NCBI GenBank assembly: GCA_944548615.1
Contig: OX155980.1
Location: 614,282 to 678,281, forward strand
DNA: 64,000 nt
DNA from: Micropterix aruncella
Lineage: Eukaryota > Arthropoda > Insecta > Lepidoptera > Micropterigidae
Direction: 5' to 3'
The first letter of the stretch is position 1, and each line of letters starts with the position of its first letter. The notes under the pieces were generated by a model. That model had not been told where the DNA came from. It searched no databases and saw nothing but the letters and a program-made list of their open reading frames with translations. Both the position numbers and the translations under genes were made by a program. Shown here piece after piece: positions 36,701 to 51,700 of this stretch.

Positions 36701-39700
36701 ATGCAGCGAATTATGCATGCACTTTCGATTCAATCGTTTAACCTTTTGGAAGCCAATCATTCCACGCAAAGTTTTCTACGCACTCGATTTTTTTTGTAGA
36801 AGTATATTCAGTATAATACCTACATATATATCATACCTAAAATTAAATATAAATATATTTATATACATACATAATATATTTTTAAGCTATTGCATAGCTT
36901 TTATCGCGGGCCTAGGCCAGCGCGGCGACCGAATGAAGAAATTTCTTAACGAAAATTAATGATTTTAAACTGATAATTACGTCTAAACGAGTACTGCTTA
37001 CGATTCGAAAAAAATATATGTTAAACAAGAACATTTTTCTAATATTCTTAGCTTTGAATATTTTAGATTTTGTTTATATTACATAGTGTAATTAATTTGT
37101 GAAATTAGGTCTAACCGAACACAAAAACGACTACTACGCAAATACTATCTGGCGTATTATTATGAAACCTGCACCATTTTAAAGATAATTTAATTTTCTA
37201 TCTTTTTATCTACGATTTTTTTCGAATAATCCGTTTTTTTTTGCTTCATCAAATAAAAAATTCGTGCGCGGCGCTCTATCGGAAGACGTTGTAATTATTC
37301 CGAATCATTTGCTACCCCAGCCGCAAATGATTCGGAATAATAACGTTTTCCGATAGAGCGCAGTTATCTGATATCAGAAAAAATAAAATAAATAAAATAA
37401 ATAAATAATTATAATTACATAAGTTGTTAAAAATGCTATGCAATAGCTTTACCGCGGCAGTCCCCGAGTGCCACACGTATTTTTTTTATCTATTTTGTCT
37501 CTCCCTTTCACCTCACTTCCCATCCTGATTCCCCCCATTCTCAAGCGGAAACAATATAAATTTATATTGCGTTCATTTTGTATACTTTATATTCGGAATC
37601 ACATTAATGGATCGTTGTCAATTTAAATAGGTTTTTATTGGATTGTATGTATGTAGTTCTGTTTGGTTCCAGAATAAAATAAAATAAATAAAAATACGTG
37701 TGGCACTCGGGGACTGCCGCGGTAAAGCTATTGCATAGCATTTTTTAACAACCTATGCAATTATATTTATTTATTTATTTTATTTTTTCTGATATCAGAT
37801 AACTGCGCTCTATCGGAAAACGTTGAAATTATTCCGAATCATTTGCTTCCGCAGCCGCATAATTTAAACGTCTTCCGATAGAGCGCCGCGCACGATATTT
37901 TTATTCGATAAAGCAAAAAAAACGGATATTATTCGAAAAAACTACTATTCGAAAAAAATCGTAGATAAAAAAATAGATAATTAAATTATCTTTAAAATGG
38001 TGCCGGTTTCATAATAATACGCCAAATAGTATTTGCGTAGTAGTCGTTTTTATGTTCGGTTAGACCTAATTTCACAAATTAATTACACTTTGTAATATAA
38101 ACAAAATCTAAAATATTCAAAGCTAAGAATATTAGGAAAATGTTCTTGTTTAACATATATTTTTTTCGAATCGTAAGCAGTACTCCTTTAGACGTAATTA
38201 TCAGGTTAAAATCATTAATATTCGTTAGGAAATTTCTTCATTCGGTCGCCGCGCTGGCCTACTAGGCCCGCGATAAAAGCTATGCAATAGCTTAAAAATA
38301 CGTGTGGCACTCGGGGACTGCCGCGGTAAAGCTATTGCATAGCAATTTTAACAACTTATGCAATTATAATTATTTATTTATTTTATTTTTTCTGATATCA
38401 GATAACTGCGCTCTATCGGAAAACGTTGAAATTATTCCGAATCATTTGCGGCTTCGGTAGCAATTTAAACGTCTTCCGATAGAGCGCCGCGCACGAATTT
38501 TTAATTCGATAAAGCAAAAAAACGGATTATTCGAAAAAAACGTAGATAAAAAGAAAGATAATTAAATTATCTTTAAAATGTTGCAGGTTTCATAATAATA
38601 CGCCAGATAGTATTTGCGTAGTAGTCGTTTTTGTGTTCGGTTAGACCTAATTTCACAAATTAATTACACTATGTAATAGAAACAAAATCTAAAATATTCA
38701 AAGCTAAGAATATTAGTAAAATGTTTTTGTTTAACATATATTTTTTTCGAATCGTAAACAGTACTCGTTTAGACGTAATTATCAGTTTAAAATCATTAAT
38801 TTTCGTTAAGAAATTTCTTCATTCGGTAGCCGCGCTGGCCTAGGCCCGCGATAAAAGCTATGCAATAGCTTAATAAAATAATATATAATATTAGGGTGGA
38901 CGCATTGCAACCACAATCTTTTCAGCTCATGCCATGACCAAATGATGCCTGCATGCCGAATTTCAGCTCAATCGGATGAAGCGTTTCAGCGCTATCGTTG
39001 GAGAATACACAGACAGACAAACATAAGTGTGTCCACAATACTTTTCTTAACCAGGAAAGTAAAAGGAGTGTAATATGTCCAGGTTTCATCTATGTATGTT
39101 TTCTGTTTCTTTATTCCACTATAACTTCTAAACGCTCGGACCGTAGAAGTATGTGGTGTTGTTAGCACCGTTATGTCATCCCAGGTGGCATAGGTTAGCT
39201 TAACTGTGAAAATGTCATTTAAATAGTTGCCTAAATGTCCAAATCTACAAATGTCAATAAATTTACATAAATATATCATCTTTGGTGTCAAATGAAAGGT
39301 CTGATTCGGTACATAAAATAAATATATATGTATCTAAATAAACCACAAATATTTTATAAAAACGTCAAAACTCCAGAGATTTTATTTTTTTTGTCGAAAT
39401 TCACAAGTGAAAAAATGGTTCTGGAATGTTATTTTTGGCGGCCCTGTATCTCGGGCCACGATTTTTTTTTTGGCAAAACAAAAATCTTACTTTTTTCTGT
39501 ATTTAAAGTTATGTTTAATTGAAAAAATATACGTGTGGCACTCGGGGACTGCCGCGGTAAAGCTATTGCATAGCATTTTTAACAACTTATGCAATTATAA
39601 TTATTTATTTATTTTATTTTTCCTGATATCAGATAACTGCGCTCTATCGGAAAACGTTGAAATTATTCCGAATCATTTGCGGCTGCGGTAGCAATTTTCG

Positions 39701-42700
39701 GAATAATTTAAACGTCTTCCGATAGAGCGCCGCGCACGAATTTTTTATTCGATAAAGCAAAAAAACGGATTATTTAAAAAAAACCGTAGATAAAAAGATA
39801 GATAATTAAATTATCTTTAAAATGGTTCAGGTTTCATAATAATACGCCAGATAGTATTTGCGTAGTAGTCGTTTTTGTGTTCGGTTAGACCTAATTTCAC
39901 AAATTAATTACACTATGTAATATAAACAAAATCTAAAATATTCAAAGCTAAAAATATTAGGAAAATGTTCTTGTTTAACATATATTTTTTTCGAATCGTA
40001 AGCAGTACTCGATTAGACGTAATTATCAGTTTAAAATCATTAATTTTCGTTAAGAAATTTCTTCATTCGGTCGCCGCGCTGGCCTAGGCCCGCGATAAAA
40101 GCTATGCAATAGCTTAAAAACTTCTGAGATTATGAAGGTGGGAGCTAATGGGCCCTTGCTGAGTTGGTCACGAAGACCCATTCTGTTCAGGGTTGGTCAC
40201 ACTCACGGATCAACACCCATCCGGCGGCCTCCACGCATGAAGTGCGAGACCGGGCAGGACTCTGGCCTTAAGGCTAGTTTCCCCTAGGAGTCAACCGTCT
40301 GGCACTCCTGGACGGTCTGCCCACCGTGCGGCGTAAGCCAATCGATTGTGCACTCTGACTAACAGTCGGGGGAGTTAGTAAGCAGTACTGTTTCCTATAG
40401 ATTGGGGGTGGTTGCGGACCTTACACGTGGCGGAGCTTGACGGTGGACTGTTTTGTCCAAGTTTTCTGCGCTCACTTCACGGGAGATAGAACGAACAATC
40501 GTTAAAACTTCCTGAGGAGACGCGTTCGCTCATTGTAGTTGACAACTCTATTTGATACTATAAAGGTAACCCCCTGCCTGAATTAACATGGAAATATGCC
40601 GTGTATTAAGCTAAAAGGTGACTACGTCGAAACTAACGTCATCATACTCGATATATTAAACGCTGTAGTAAGTCTACTACTTTAATAGTAATTATCCTCA
40701 CACTGCTTATTAAATTTCTTTTAATATAATTATTTCTACGGCTTCTATTATAAAATATACCTATGCACCTAAGTTTCAGTATAATTTAGTAACTGTATAA
40801 CTTTTAAGCTATTGCATAGCTTTTATCGCGGGCCTAGGCCAGCGTGGCGACCGAATGAAGAAATTTCTTAACGAAAATTAAATATTTTAAACCGATAATT
40901 ACGCCTAAACGAGTACTGCTTACGATTCGAAAACAAGAACATTTTCCTAATATTCGTAGCTTTGAATATTTTAGATTTTATTTATATTTCATAGTGTAAT
41001 TAATTTGTGAAATTAGGTCTAACCGAACACAAAAACGACTACTACGCAAATACTATCTGGCGTATTATTATGAAACCTGCACCATTTTAAAGATAATTAA
41101 ATTATGCATATTTTTATCTACATTTTTTTACGAATAATCCGGTTTTTTTTCATTATCGAATAAAAAATTCGTGCGCGGCGCTCTATCGGAAGACGTTTAA
41201 ATTATTCCGAATCATTTGCAAATGATTCGGAATAATTTCAACGTTTTCCGATAGAGCGCAGTTATCTGATATCAGAAAAAATAAAATAAATAAAATAAAT
41301 GAATAATTATAATTGCATAAGTTGTTAAAAATGATATGCAATAGCTTTACCGCGGCAGTCCCCGAGTGCCACACGTATTATTATTTAAAAAGTGTTAGTC
41401 GTATGATTACGTTGTTAGAAAACCGCTTGCTGTGAACCCTTGAAGTCGGTAATTACTAAACAATCAGTTTAGTTGCGTTCAATACGAAACTATCTGCGTA
41501 CCTGCATTATGGATAGCAATATTTACAGTGAAACGAGCGGAACTCATATGAATACGATGCGACAGTCACCTCTATACCGCAAAAGAGGGGATTCGCGCTT
41601 GTAGTTTTTATTCTGCGGTTTAGACTTATTGTTTAAAATACTGAAAAAGGGATAAAATATAAAAAAAATATATATATACTAAAATAAAAAAAAATAAAAT
41701 ACATAATAATAATAATAAAAACGATTATAAATTAAAATTAAAATATTTTTTAAAATATGTCTTAGATCTTTCCTTGACACAACCGTGGCACTCTAGTGTG
41801 ACTCCCGAAGTGAGCTCGCCTTAACACAGGGGTGCCTAGCAAGGCGGGTTCGGCTGCTCTTTGCTTAGCACAATTGAAAGATTATCATTTGCGTTTAATG
41901 TATGCGCTATGTAACCTGGGCTCAGACAGATGTGTATATAAATCTCAAAGCATACAACGGCCTTGTCTAAATTGTCATTTCATTTTCTGTTGTGCTCATG
42001 CATTTGAATGTATATGTATATGTAAATAAATAAATATGTAAATAAATAAATAATATAAAATAAATGCTGTAATAAACTGGCAACTCCGCTCTCGTCTCCC
42101 TCTCCCCTGCCCGCTGTTTAAACCCCACACACCTCATCCGCCGTACATCACGGCGCACCCGGAAGCCGAACACATAAATTCGACGATAAGCAAAAATAAC
42201 ATCAAAAATCGTCGCCTGTCCTGCGAGCCGAGGGGAAAATTGCCAGCGCTCTTAATAAAAGCAAAATATTTCAACAAGGTGCGTTCGGAGCGGCTCACCG
42301 TGAGGAGACTATGAAAAAATGCGCGAAGGAACGGCGGCGAAAGAGAGAAGGGGGGAGGGGGGGGGGTGTTGAGAAAAGGTATCATGCCTAAGCCGCCGCC
42401 TACTTCTTTTGAGGGTAGCGTCTTCTGAATCTGAGGCTGGCTCCATTTGGGGCGAGGGATCTCTTCATTTAATTTGAATTCCATTTCACTGTATCGGCCC
42501 TCTATCGGTGGTTTACTAAGATTGAGTTTTGCTGAATTCCTTATGTGATTTATTTTCTGTGAGACGGATAATAAACGTATTTTCGATTAACATAAAAATA
42601 CGATTAATTGATCGAGGCCGATATCATATTAATTTATTCATTTTTAAACTCTCCAATAATATAATTTACAATGTTCAAAACCTAACTAGGCTGTTCTAAT

Positions 42701-45700
42701 GTAGACAATTTTTGTAATCGTTATAATTTTGAGAAATCTTTTAAACATTATCGTACTTAATTGTGGTCACATTGCCTTAATTAACTACATAAATTCAAAA
42801 CAAAATTTTTAAAAATTATAAACTATTATTATTATGCAAATAATTAAAAATATAATATGTAATTTAAAAAATCGCCATTTCGCCAAAATATGCATACAAA
42901 ATTGAAAATATTATTAAAAAAATCGTCAAGAGTAGTCAATCTATATATATATAAAACAAAGTCGGGTTTGTTCCAACACTTATAACTCGAGAACGGCTGG
43001 ACCGATTTTCATGGTTTTTGATTTGTTGTATTTGACTCCATCCCGAATAGCAGAATAACTATTAAAAAAAAAATACGTGCGGCACTCGGGGACTGCCACG
43101 GTAAAGCTATTGCATAGCATTTTTTTAACAACTTATGCAATTATAATTATTTTTTTTATTTTATTTTTTCTGATATCAGATAACTGCGCTCTATCGGAAA
43201 ACGTTGAAATTATTCCGAATCATTTGCGGCTGCGGAAGCAAATGATTCGGAATAATTTAAACGTCTTTCGATAGAGCGCCGCGCACGAATTTTTTATTCA
43301 ATAAAGCAAAAAAACCGAATTATTCGAAAAAAATCGTAGATAAAAAGATAGATATTTAAATTATCTTTAAAATGGTGCAGGTTTCATAATAATACGCCAG
43401 ATAGTATTTGCGTAGTAGTCGTTTTTGTGTTCGGTTAGACCTAATTTCACAAATTAATTACACTATGTAATATAAACAAAATCTAAAATATTCAAAGCTA
43501 AGAATATTAGGAAAATGTTCTTGTTTAACATATATTTTTTTGAAATCGTAAGCAGTACTCGTTTAGACGTAATTATCAGTTTAAAATCATTAATTTTCGT
43601 TAAGAAATTTCTTCATTCGGTCGCCGCGCTGGGCTAGGCCCGCGATAAAAGCTACGCAATAGCTTAACAACTGTATGTCTGTGTCTGTGTGTATTCCTCT
43701 ATAATATCGTCAAAATTTTGGCACGCAGGCATCATTTGTTCATGGCTAGAGTTGGAAAGATTGTGGTTGAAATCGGTCCAGTAGAGCGCACTAGTAATAC
43801 TTCGGTCTTGAAATATTGTATACTAGCTGCGCCCAGCGGTTTCACCCGCGTGGTGATGGAAAATTGTGATAATGATGATAGAAAACCATATATCTTTATA
43901 CATTATAGCCTATGTGTTATTCTGATGTGTAAGCTATATTATTGTAAAGTTTCATCAAAATCCATTCAGTAGTTTTTGCGTGAAAGAGTAACAAACATCC
44001 ATACATACATACAAACTTTCGCGTTTATAATATTAGTAGGATAGACCAGAAATTTGGTACATCCATGACTTGTTGGGCCGAAATCACGTTAAATTTTCGT
44101 ATATTCGCGTAAACGATTACATCGAACATGTTTAATGCGTTGCACTCTCATTCATTATCCGCACTCGTTGACTCTTGATATATTCGACGTTTCCTTGCCG
44201 GACGGTGTGAGTTCCTTTTGTGAAAAATTCTTCCATAGCCCTAGACTACTTGCAGGGAAAGTTTTAGGGTGACGCAACCGATTTTTAAGCTATTGCATAG
44301 CTTTTATCGCGGGCCTGGGCCAGCACGGCGACCGAATGAAGAAATTTCTTAACGAAAATTAATGATTTTAAATTGATAATTACGTCTAAACGAGTACTGC
44401 TTACGATTCAAAAAAATATATGTTAAACAAGAACAGTTTCCTAATATTGATAGCTTTGAATATTTTAGATTTTCTTTATATTACATAGTTTAATTAATTT
44501 GTGAAATTAGGTCTAATTGAACACAAAAACGACTACTACGCAAATGCTATCTGGCCTATTGTTATGAAACCTGCACCATTTTATAGATAATTTAATTATG
44601 TATCTTTTTATCTACGATTTTTTTCGAATAATCCGTTTTTTTGCTTTATCGAATAAAAAATTCGTGCGCGGCGCTCTATCGGAAGACGTTTTAATTATTC
44701 CGAATCATTTGCTACCGCAGCCGCAAATGATTCGAAATAATTTCAACGTTTTCCGATAGAGCGCATTTATCTGATATCAGAAAAAATAAAATAAATAAAT
44801 ATTTATAATCGCATAAGTTGTTAAACATGCTATGCAATAGCTTTACCGCGGCAGTCCTCGAGTGCCACACGTATTTTTTTTAGTTTTGTCGATTTAACTT
44901 CGTACATTTTCTGAGATATATCGAAAAGTTGACTCGTATTCATAAACTATTCACCTAAAATAGATGAGATTGAAGCTTGTACGAGTGCATCAAATTTAAA
45001 GACCTTTGCATCAATCGAGTAGAGTTACGACGCTGCTTCTATCGTTCGGGCGATTCTGAAGCTTGGCAAGCAATTTCTCGCCAAGAAAGCGATTCATCCA
45101 CGGCAAAATCACCGGTCTCGCGCGCGTCGCGCAATGTTTGGAAACTTTCATTGTTTCCCAGAATGGAAGACATAAATCCGTCGATCGGTGGATTCGATTC
45201 GCGCGGCGACGTGTTGTTACACAAAGTTAGTGCGGAGACCGGAGAGCTTTGCGATTGGATGCGCGTTATTCGGAAGCCCACAGTAGTCAATGGTTTTCAA
45301 GTGCTAGGGTACAGTATACATAGAGTCACTACACCTACTGTAGTGTGATGACCCTCATTAAATATAGATATATAGAAAGACGGTGCTATAATATTAAATA
45401 ATATTATTTACTTTCCTGGCCCACCAACTAACCACAAGGGAAAGTCTGGTGAACGCGCAAAATTTTTTTTTGAAGAAGGTTATAATAAATATGTTGTTTA
45501 TTATAACCGCTGATCACATTTTTTTCACATTAGCCGTTGCAATAACAACTACCGTAAAAACTCTTTTTTAAACCGTGTGTGTAGGGTTTACGATGAACGA
45601 TACGCATCAATAGATATCTTCGCTGAATCGAACATTGGATTCAGAAATTTGTTAAAGAGGGCGATATTTAACACTTAATATTCAAAATTTAATAATTATT

Positions 45701-48700
45701 TAAAATTTATTACTTATTATCTACTGTTTGCCCTTGTACTTATTCATTCCAATGTACCTGTCTAAACTTCAAATATCGTACTGGTAAATTTGTTAAATAC
45801 GTGGAAACCCATCATTATAATGTATTTATTTTTACTATATTCCTCCTTCCCTTCCTGGTCCCTCCCTTCCTATCCTCTTTCTTTCCTCGATTTTTTTCTT
45901 TCTCTTATAACCATAATGTTACCAGTCTTTTGTAGTGAGCGTCATTTTGAATGGCTGTAGCTTGGCCTAATTGCGTGGTAAATATGTTATGGAGTTTTTT
46001 CGCTAGGTAAATATAGTGTCTTTGTCCAAAGGTCGCTCTCATTTTTGGTTGTACAAGTAGAAAACTGGAAATCTGTAAAACAAAACGCTATAATTTGCTA
46101 TAATATTACTATCATTGCTGTATATCCATTGATTGTTTCAGTGTATTTGTCAAAATATTTTCATATATAGAGTAAGTTTCTACATTCTGTTAATATTTTA
46201 GAAAAATAAATTGAATTGAATTGAATTATCTCAACTGAAACTCAAAAAGATTTTTTCTTCTCCAGAAAAGATTGGTACGCAGTTTATATAGAGTCTCTCC
46301 AAGAAGTTCTTGTAAGCCACTGTTCATAGAAACAGGAATCATGACTCTATTTTCTTCCTTCATATATCAAAATGTTATGTACGCTCGTAGACGCCTAGCA
46401 GAAGTTCCGGTGAATAGTGATTTTCATCATCACGATACGAGTAATAAATCCAATCTCCACACCGACAGCGACTTAGCAAACTGCGATGCGGTTTTATTCA
46501 CCAAAATGTGTCCTTCTATAATAAGATTCCAGAGCAAATAAATAGCCTTGGAGTAGACCAATTTAAAAAAATAATTATAAATAATTTGGTAAGAAACCCT
46601 TTTTATGGTATAAGGGAGTTTGAAAATTCCGAGTTTATTGTCCATGTTGATAATTAGCAAAAGTTGTAAAATTTTAACATAACGGTATCATGATACCTGG
46701 CATTCTAATTCTCATATAATTTAGTATACATCTATTTATGTTTAAAAAATACGAAGGCATATTGCTGGATTGACAATAAAATTATTTTACGTTGATTATT
46801 CTACATAGAATTTGTATCTCTCTTTTAATATATTATTCTCTCTTACTTTTAATGACATTAGTATATTTTAATTATTTGTAAGTAGGTAATATTGAATATA
46901 ATATTACAGCCATGACAACTATCATGATGGTTATGTTTTTAATAATTAAATTTTAAGCATTTAATTTTCTGACGCATCCAAGTGTAGGAATGCCTATCTA
47001 CTGGAGTAGTTGATTGTATTGTATTGTATTGTATTGTATAATAAATTGAATTGAAAAAATAAATAAAATAATACCTTGAAGAATATTGTGAAATCAATTT
47101 AAAATATTCGCAAAACTTAGAATCACACTAAATGGTAAACTAATACAAGTTGAGTTAAAACTATCAAATTTCATAGAAATGTTAATAGAAATAAAATCAA
47201 TCAAAATTAAATTTCAATAATCAATGAAAAATCGATAATAAATAAAATGTCAAATTATCCTAAAAGGTAAACAATTATATTGTTTAAATTCCGGCATACA
47301 TTTCAATCAAATATTAATGCCGAGCCGCCTGAGGCTAGCCGAGAAACTTAGAGTTTTATTTTTATTACTTTTACTTTAAAAAAAACAAAACAATTATAGC
47401 AAACTTAAATTTCGAAACAACATATTTTTTTCCTAGGTTACGAAGCGAAAGCGGTGGTGGAGCTTGGTGTCCAAAACACCAAATCACCACGGATCTCAAG
47501 GAATGGCTAGAAGTCGATCTGCACACCATCCACATGATTACTGCAACTGCAACTCAGGGCAGATTTGGAAATGGCCAAGGGCAAGAGTTTACTGAGGCCT
47601 ATCAACTAGATTACTGGAGGCCTAAATTAGGAAAGTGGGTTCGGTATCGAGATGTCAACGGAGATGAGGTACCTTTTTTTATCATTATGCCTATAAGTGA
47701 TTAGAAATATATGCTAGTTGCGAAAAATCTCTTACATTTAGATCTATGTATATTCATATAGAAAAATTATATGAAATATATAACATTAATATATAATATA
47801 CAATCTATACTAATATTATAAAGAGTTAAATTTTGTGATGTTGTATGCAGTAATTTTTGGATCTACTAGACCGATTTTGAAAATTCTTTTACCAATAGAA
47901 CTCCACGTTATTTGTGAGTGTCATAGGCTATATATTAATCCGAAAAATGAAAGGACTTTTTCGTGGTAGTCAGATTTGCAAAATAAGTCGGAGAATAAGC
48001 GGTCGAACGAAAACGTTTCTATCTGACGCTGCCTTAACGATGAGAGATATGAAGTTCTAGAGAAAAGTTGTAGAGCTTGATAATGCCTACAAAAAAGTCA
48101 GCGACAGCATATGTCTAACTTTTATATTTAAGTCACAAAAAGTAGTATTTTGTATTAAAAAAATAATATTAAATTTCTATAATTAAATAATAATTATTAA
48201 AATAACAATAAAGATAAATAATCGTTGGGTCATGTTTATTGGTCATATTATCAACAATTATGAATTCTTATCAAAATAAGTATATTTATCGTCTCAAGCG
48301 TTTAAAACCAAAGACTTTTCCCTTTTATTGCATATTTTTTCCCTTTTGCTGCAAAAATAGTTAAAGAGATAATACGCTCACAAATAAGACACTCACAAGA
48401 AGACACTCACAAATAACGGTACTATAGTCAAATTGCAAATACATACATACATATGCAGTAAAAATATAACCCTTCTTTTGGAAGTCAGGAAATACATCAT
48501 AGCTCTCAGTACAAACCGAACCACACTCATAATTTCATCACAGGTAAAAAGTTTGACCGCCCAACGAAGTGGGCATGGGTCAGTTAGTTTTATATAAAAC
48601 CGCTATATAAAAACCCTATGTATTTTGTCTGGTATATTCTAAACAAGTAATGTTATTGAGAAATCTAAGAAAAAAAAATAAGCACTTTATTTACCTACTT

Positions 48701-51700
48701 TTTAAAAACTCAAAGATTAAATTATTTCTATATATTTCATATTTTAAATTTTAGCTATAATACTATACTAAGTTTTGCTCGTCTTTATAGTAAATACTTA
48801 ATTTAAGCAGGCAGGCTTTAGAAATAGAATGACATAATATTCTCTTAAGAATGAGATGATAACACTTTTGAAATTTTGTAGGTCCTCAAAGGAAATACAA
48901 ATACATACTTGCAATCGAAACAGGAGCTCGATCCACCGATTTGGGCTTCCAAAATTCGGTTTCTTCCATACAGCTCTCATAGGCGAACTGTCTGTATGAG
49001 GATCGAGCTTTATGGATGTTATTGGAATGGTAAATATTACAATTAAGCATTTATTATTGAATGAATGATTTCGCTATTCTCGGACCGCATACTAAATAAT
49101 TTAATTTTTGTTTATTTTTATCAAAGAAATATTTTTAAAATACACAGCTTCATTAAATCGTTTCCGTATTTAACAACTGAGTCATGAAATAGTTCTGGTC
49201 TGATGAACACGATATTGTGTCCTTTGTTTGTGTTCCTTCCGTGCTCCTCAAAATCAAATCGAGACAAATTTATTGTCTTTATTTTATTTTATTTTTTATT
49301 TTATTATTATTAAGAAAACTTACAGCTATTACGGGAGAAATAACTGAATTTTATTTATAGACTACAATGCCAGTTAAAAGTTTCCACTAGGAGGAAGTGG
49401 AGGGGAATTAAAGTTATACATTTTGTTTTAATAATATTTTATTTTATTATTTTATAATTATGGAAATTTTATGGTTTATTTTATTATTGAAGAAACAAAA
49501 GAAAGAAGAAAAGAAACAATATATGTAATTATTTCACTCGTCCTTGAATATTGCCTTTAAAACCTTATACCTACATAGTTGTTTAGATATTAGTGCTGTG
49601 GATACATGACTTCATCCTTATGACAATCATCCTTATTTACTCGTAAAATCACTCAAATACTTATTATTTCAGGGGAAATAACAGACAAGACGAGCTACTT
49701 GACAGATGAAAGAATTTAAAATTTCGAATTTCGTTTTTTATTTTTTAAAGGTGCGATATAAAGAACCTGCGATCAATAATATTCAGCTGAAAATTAAAAC
49801 TAAATGCGTGACGTGCCCTCACATCAATGAAAGGAAGCAGTCAGCTCTTTCCTATTAGTTGGAAATAATTCCTATTGTAAATAATCTATTTAGGTTAAAG
49901 GTAAACTTTCCAACTAATAGGAAAGAGCTGACTGCTTCCTTTCATTGATCTGAGGGAATGTCACGCATTTAGTTTTAATTTTCAGCTGAATATTATTGAT
50001 CGCAGCTTCTTTATATCGCACCTTTAGAAAATAAAAAACGAAATTCGAAATTTTAAATTCTTTCATCTGTCAAGTAGCTCGTCTTGTCTGTTATTTCCCT
50101 TAAAATAATAAGTATTCGAGTGATTTTACGCGTAAATAAGGATGATTGCTTAATTTTTGAGATAATTGGATGAAGGGTGAGCGTTACTAGTTGTAAAATG
50201 GGCCCAACTAAACCTACTTCTCTTTCCGCAAGTGAGAGACATCTATCATTCTCGTTTGTTACACCAAAGCATTCCCGAATCCCACCAAGGGAGTCCTTCG
50301 TCACGATGTAAGTGGCTTTTATAATTATTTACTTTATAATCATCTATTTAATCAATTCTAAAAAGTATATATTTAATTCCAATGAAGGTAGTATTAAATT
50401 ATGCCTACCTATTATAAAATTTGAGTAAATTTCCTTTTTAGTCATCAACTTTCCTATATTTTTTAATATCCTATACCTATTTACTGAAATGGCCACGACA
50501 TGATTCAGTGCGGTCAAGATTAATCAATATTTTCACAAATGTGCATCGTCAATTTTGTGCTAAATTAAGTTTTTTGCGACATTTATGTATGTAATAACCG
50601 CTGGGCCGATGACTTTATTTTATTTATTCATTTATTTTGCATACATTAGTGTTATCAGACATCAGTGTGATCGCATAGATATACATTGTACCCGTAATAA
50701 GTATAAAAGCAATAGTTATAAAATAGTTATAAAAGCAATAAAGAAATGAACACAACCCATACGATCATTCTAAATGAATGTGATATTATGATACCGTGTT
50801 TGTTCTTAACCCTTCGAGTAGCGGCATAATTTCATGGCAGACCACGGCAATTTATTGTAATTTCTTGCCATATCGCCGCGCTCGACAAAAAGTACTATAA
50901 CTATATAACTACTATAGCAATAATAAAAAGAATAACTGTGCAATGATCGCATTTAAATTTCGTATATAGAATATTGAAATCTCATTTTCTAAAATAATTA
51001 GATAGTTATGAATAAATATGAGAAAGTCGAAAAAGTGAAAAAAACTCCACGTTTTACGAAAAAATACGGAACCCTATTTAGAAATTGTAAATACCATCGT
51101 GATTTTTATTAGATTCTCTATCAAAGGTAATATTTCGTTTTGCTTATTTACATACAAAAATATTTAGATATTAGCTCATAAAAACCAATAAAAATTTTGA
51201 TGATTTCTCGTTTTTTTTTTATGTTTGATAATGGAATTTTACCTGAAATATCCGCGCAATGACGCGCGAAATTATTTTAACAGCCGTCTATGTATCTATG
51301 GTAATAATGACATATTTGGTATGGATTTTAGGATGCGTTCGAATTAGAAAATAATATTACTGGGCGCTCCGGGAACAAGCCGCCAATATTGGTCGTTACG
51401 TAGTTAACGGTGTTCTGTGCAACTAAATTTGGTCGTTACGTAGCCGAATGGGTAATTGGTTTATTTTCATTTTAGATGGTGTGGTGTCATATTCCATGCA
51501 GCAGGGGGAACGTCGCGGTACCCTGGAACTCTTCGATTCGGCATACGATGGCCACTGGGATGGCGGGGGTCTGCAGCGAGGATTGGGTATCCTGGTGGAC
51601 GGAAAACCCGGCCCGGATGACTACAGATCCCCGGGGCGATCGTGGGTTGCATGGAGAGGCGATCACGGTAGACCGCTTGACATCACCTTCGAATTTGATA

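Noticed and set aside
42134..42484. 116-residue ORF with a Pro/Phe-rich middle
   Set aside because: It crosses a homopolymeric G-run and has no domain; coding is not supported.
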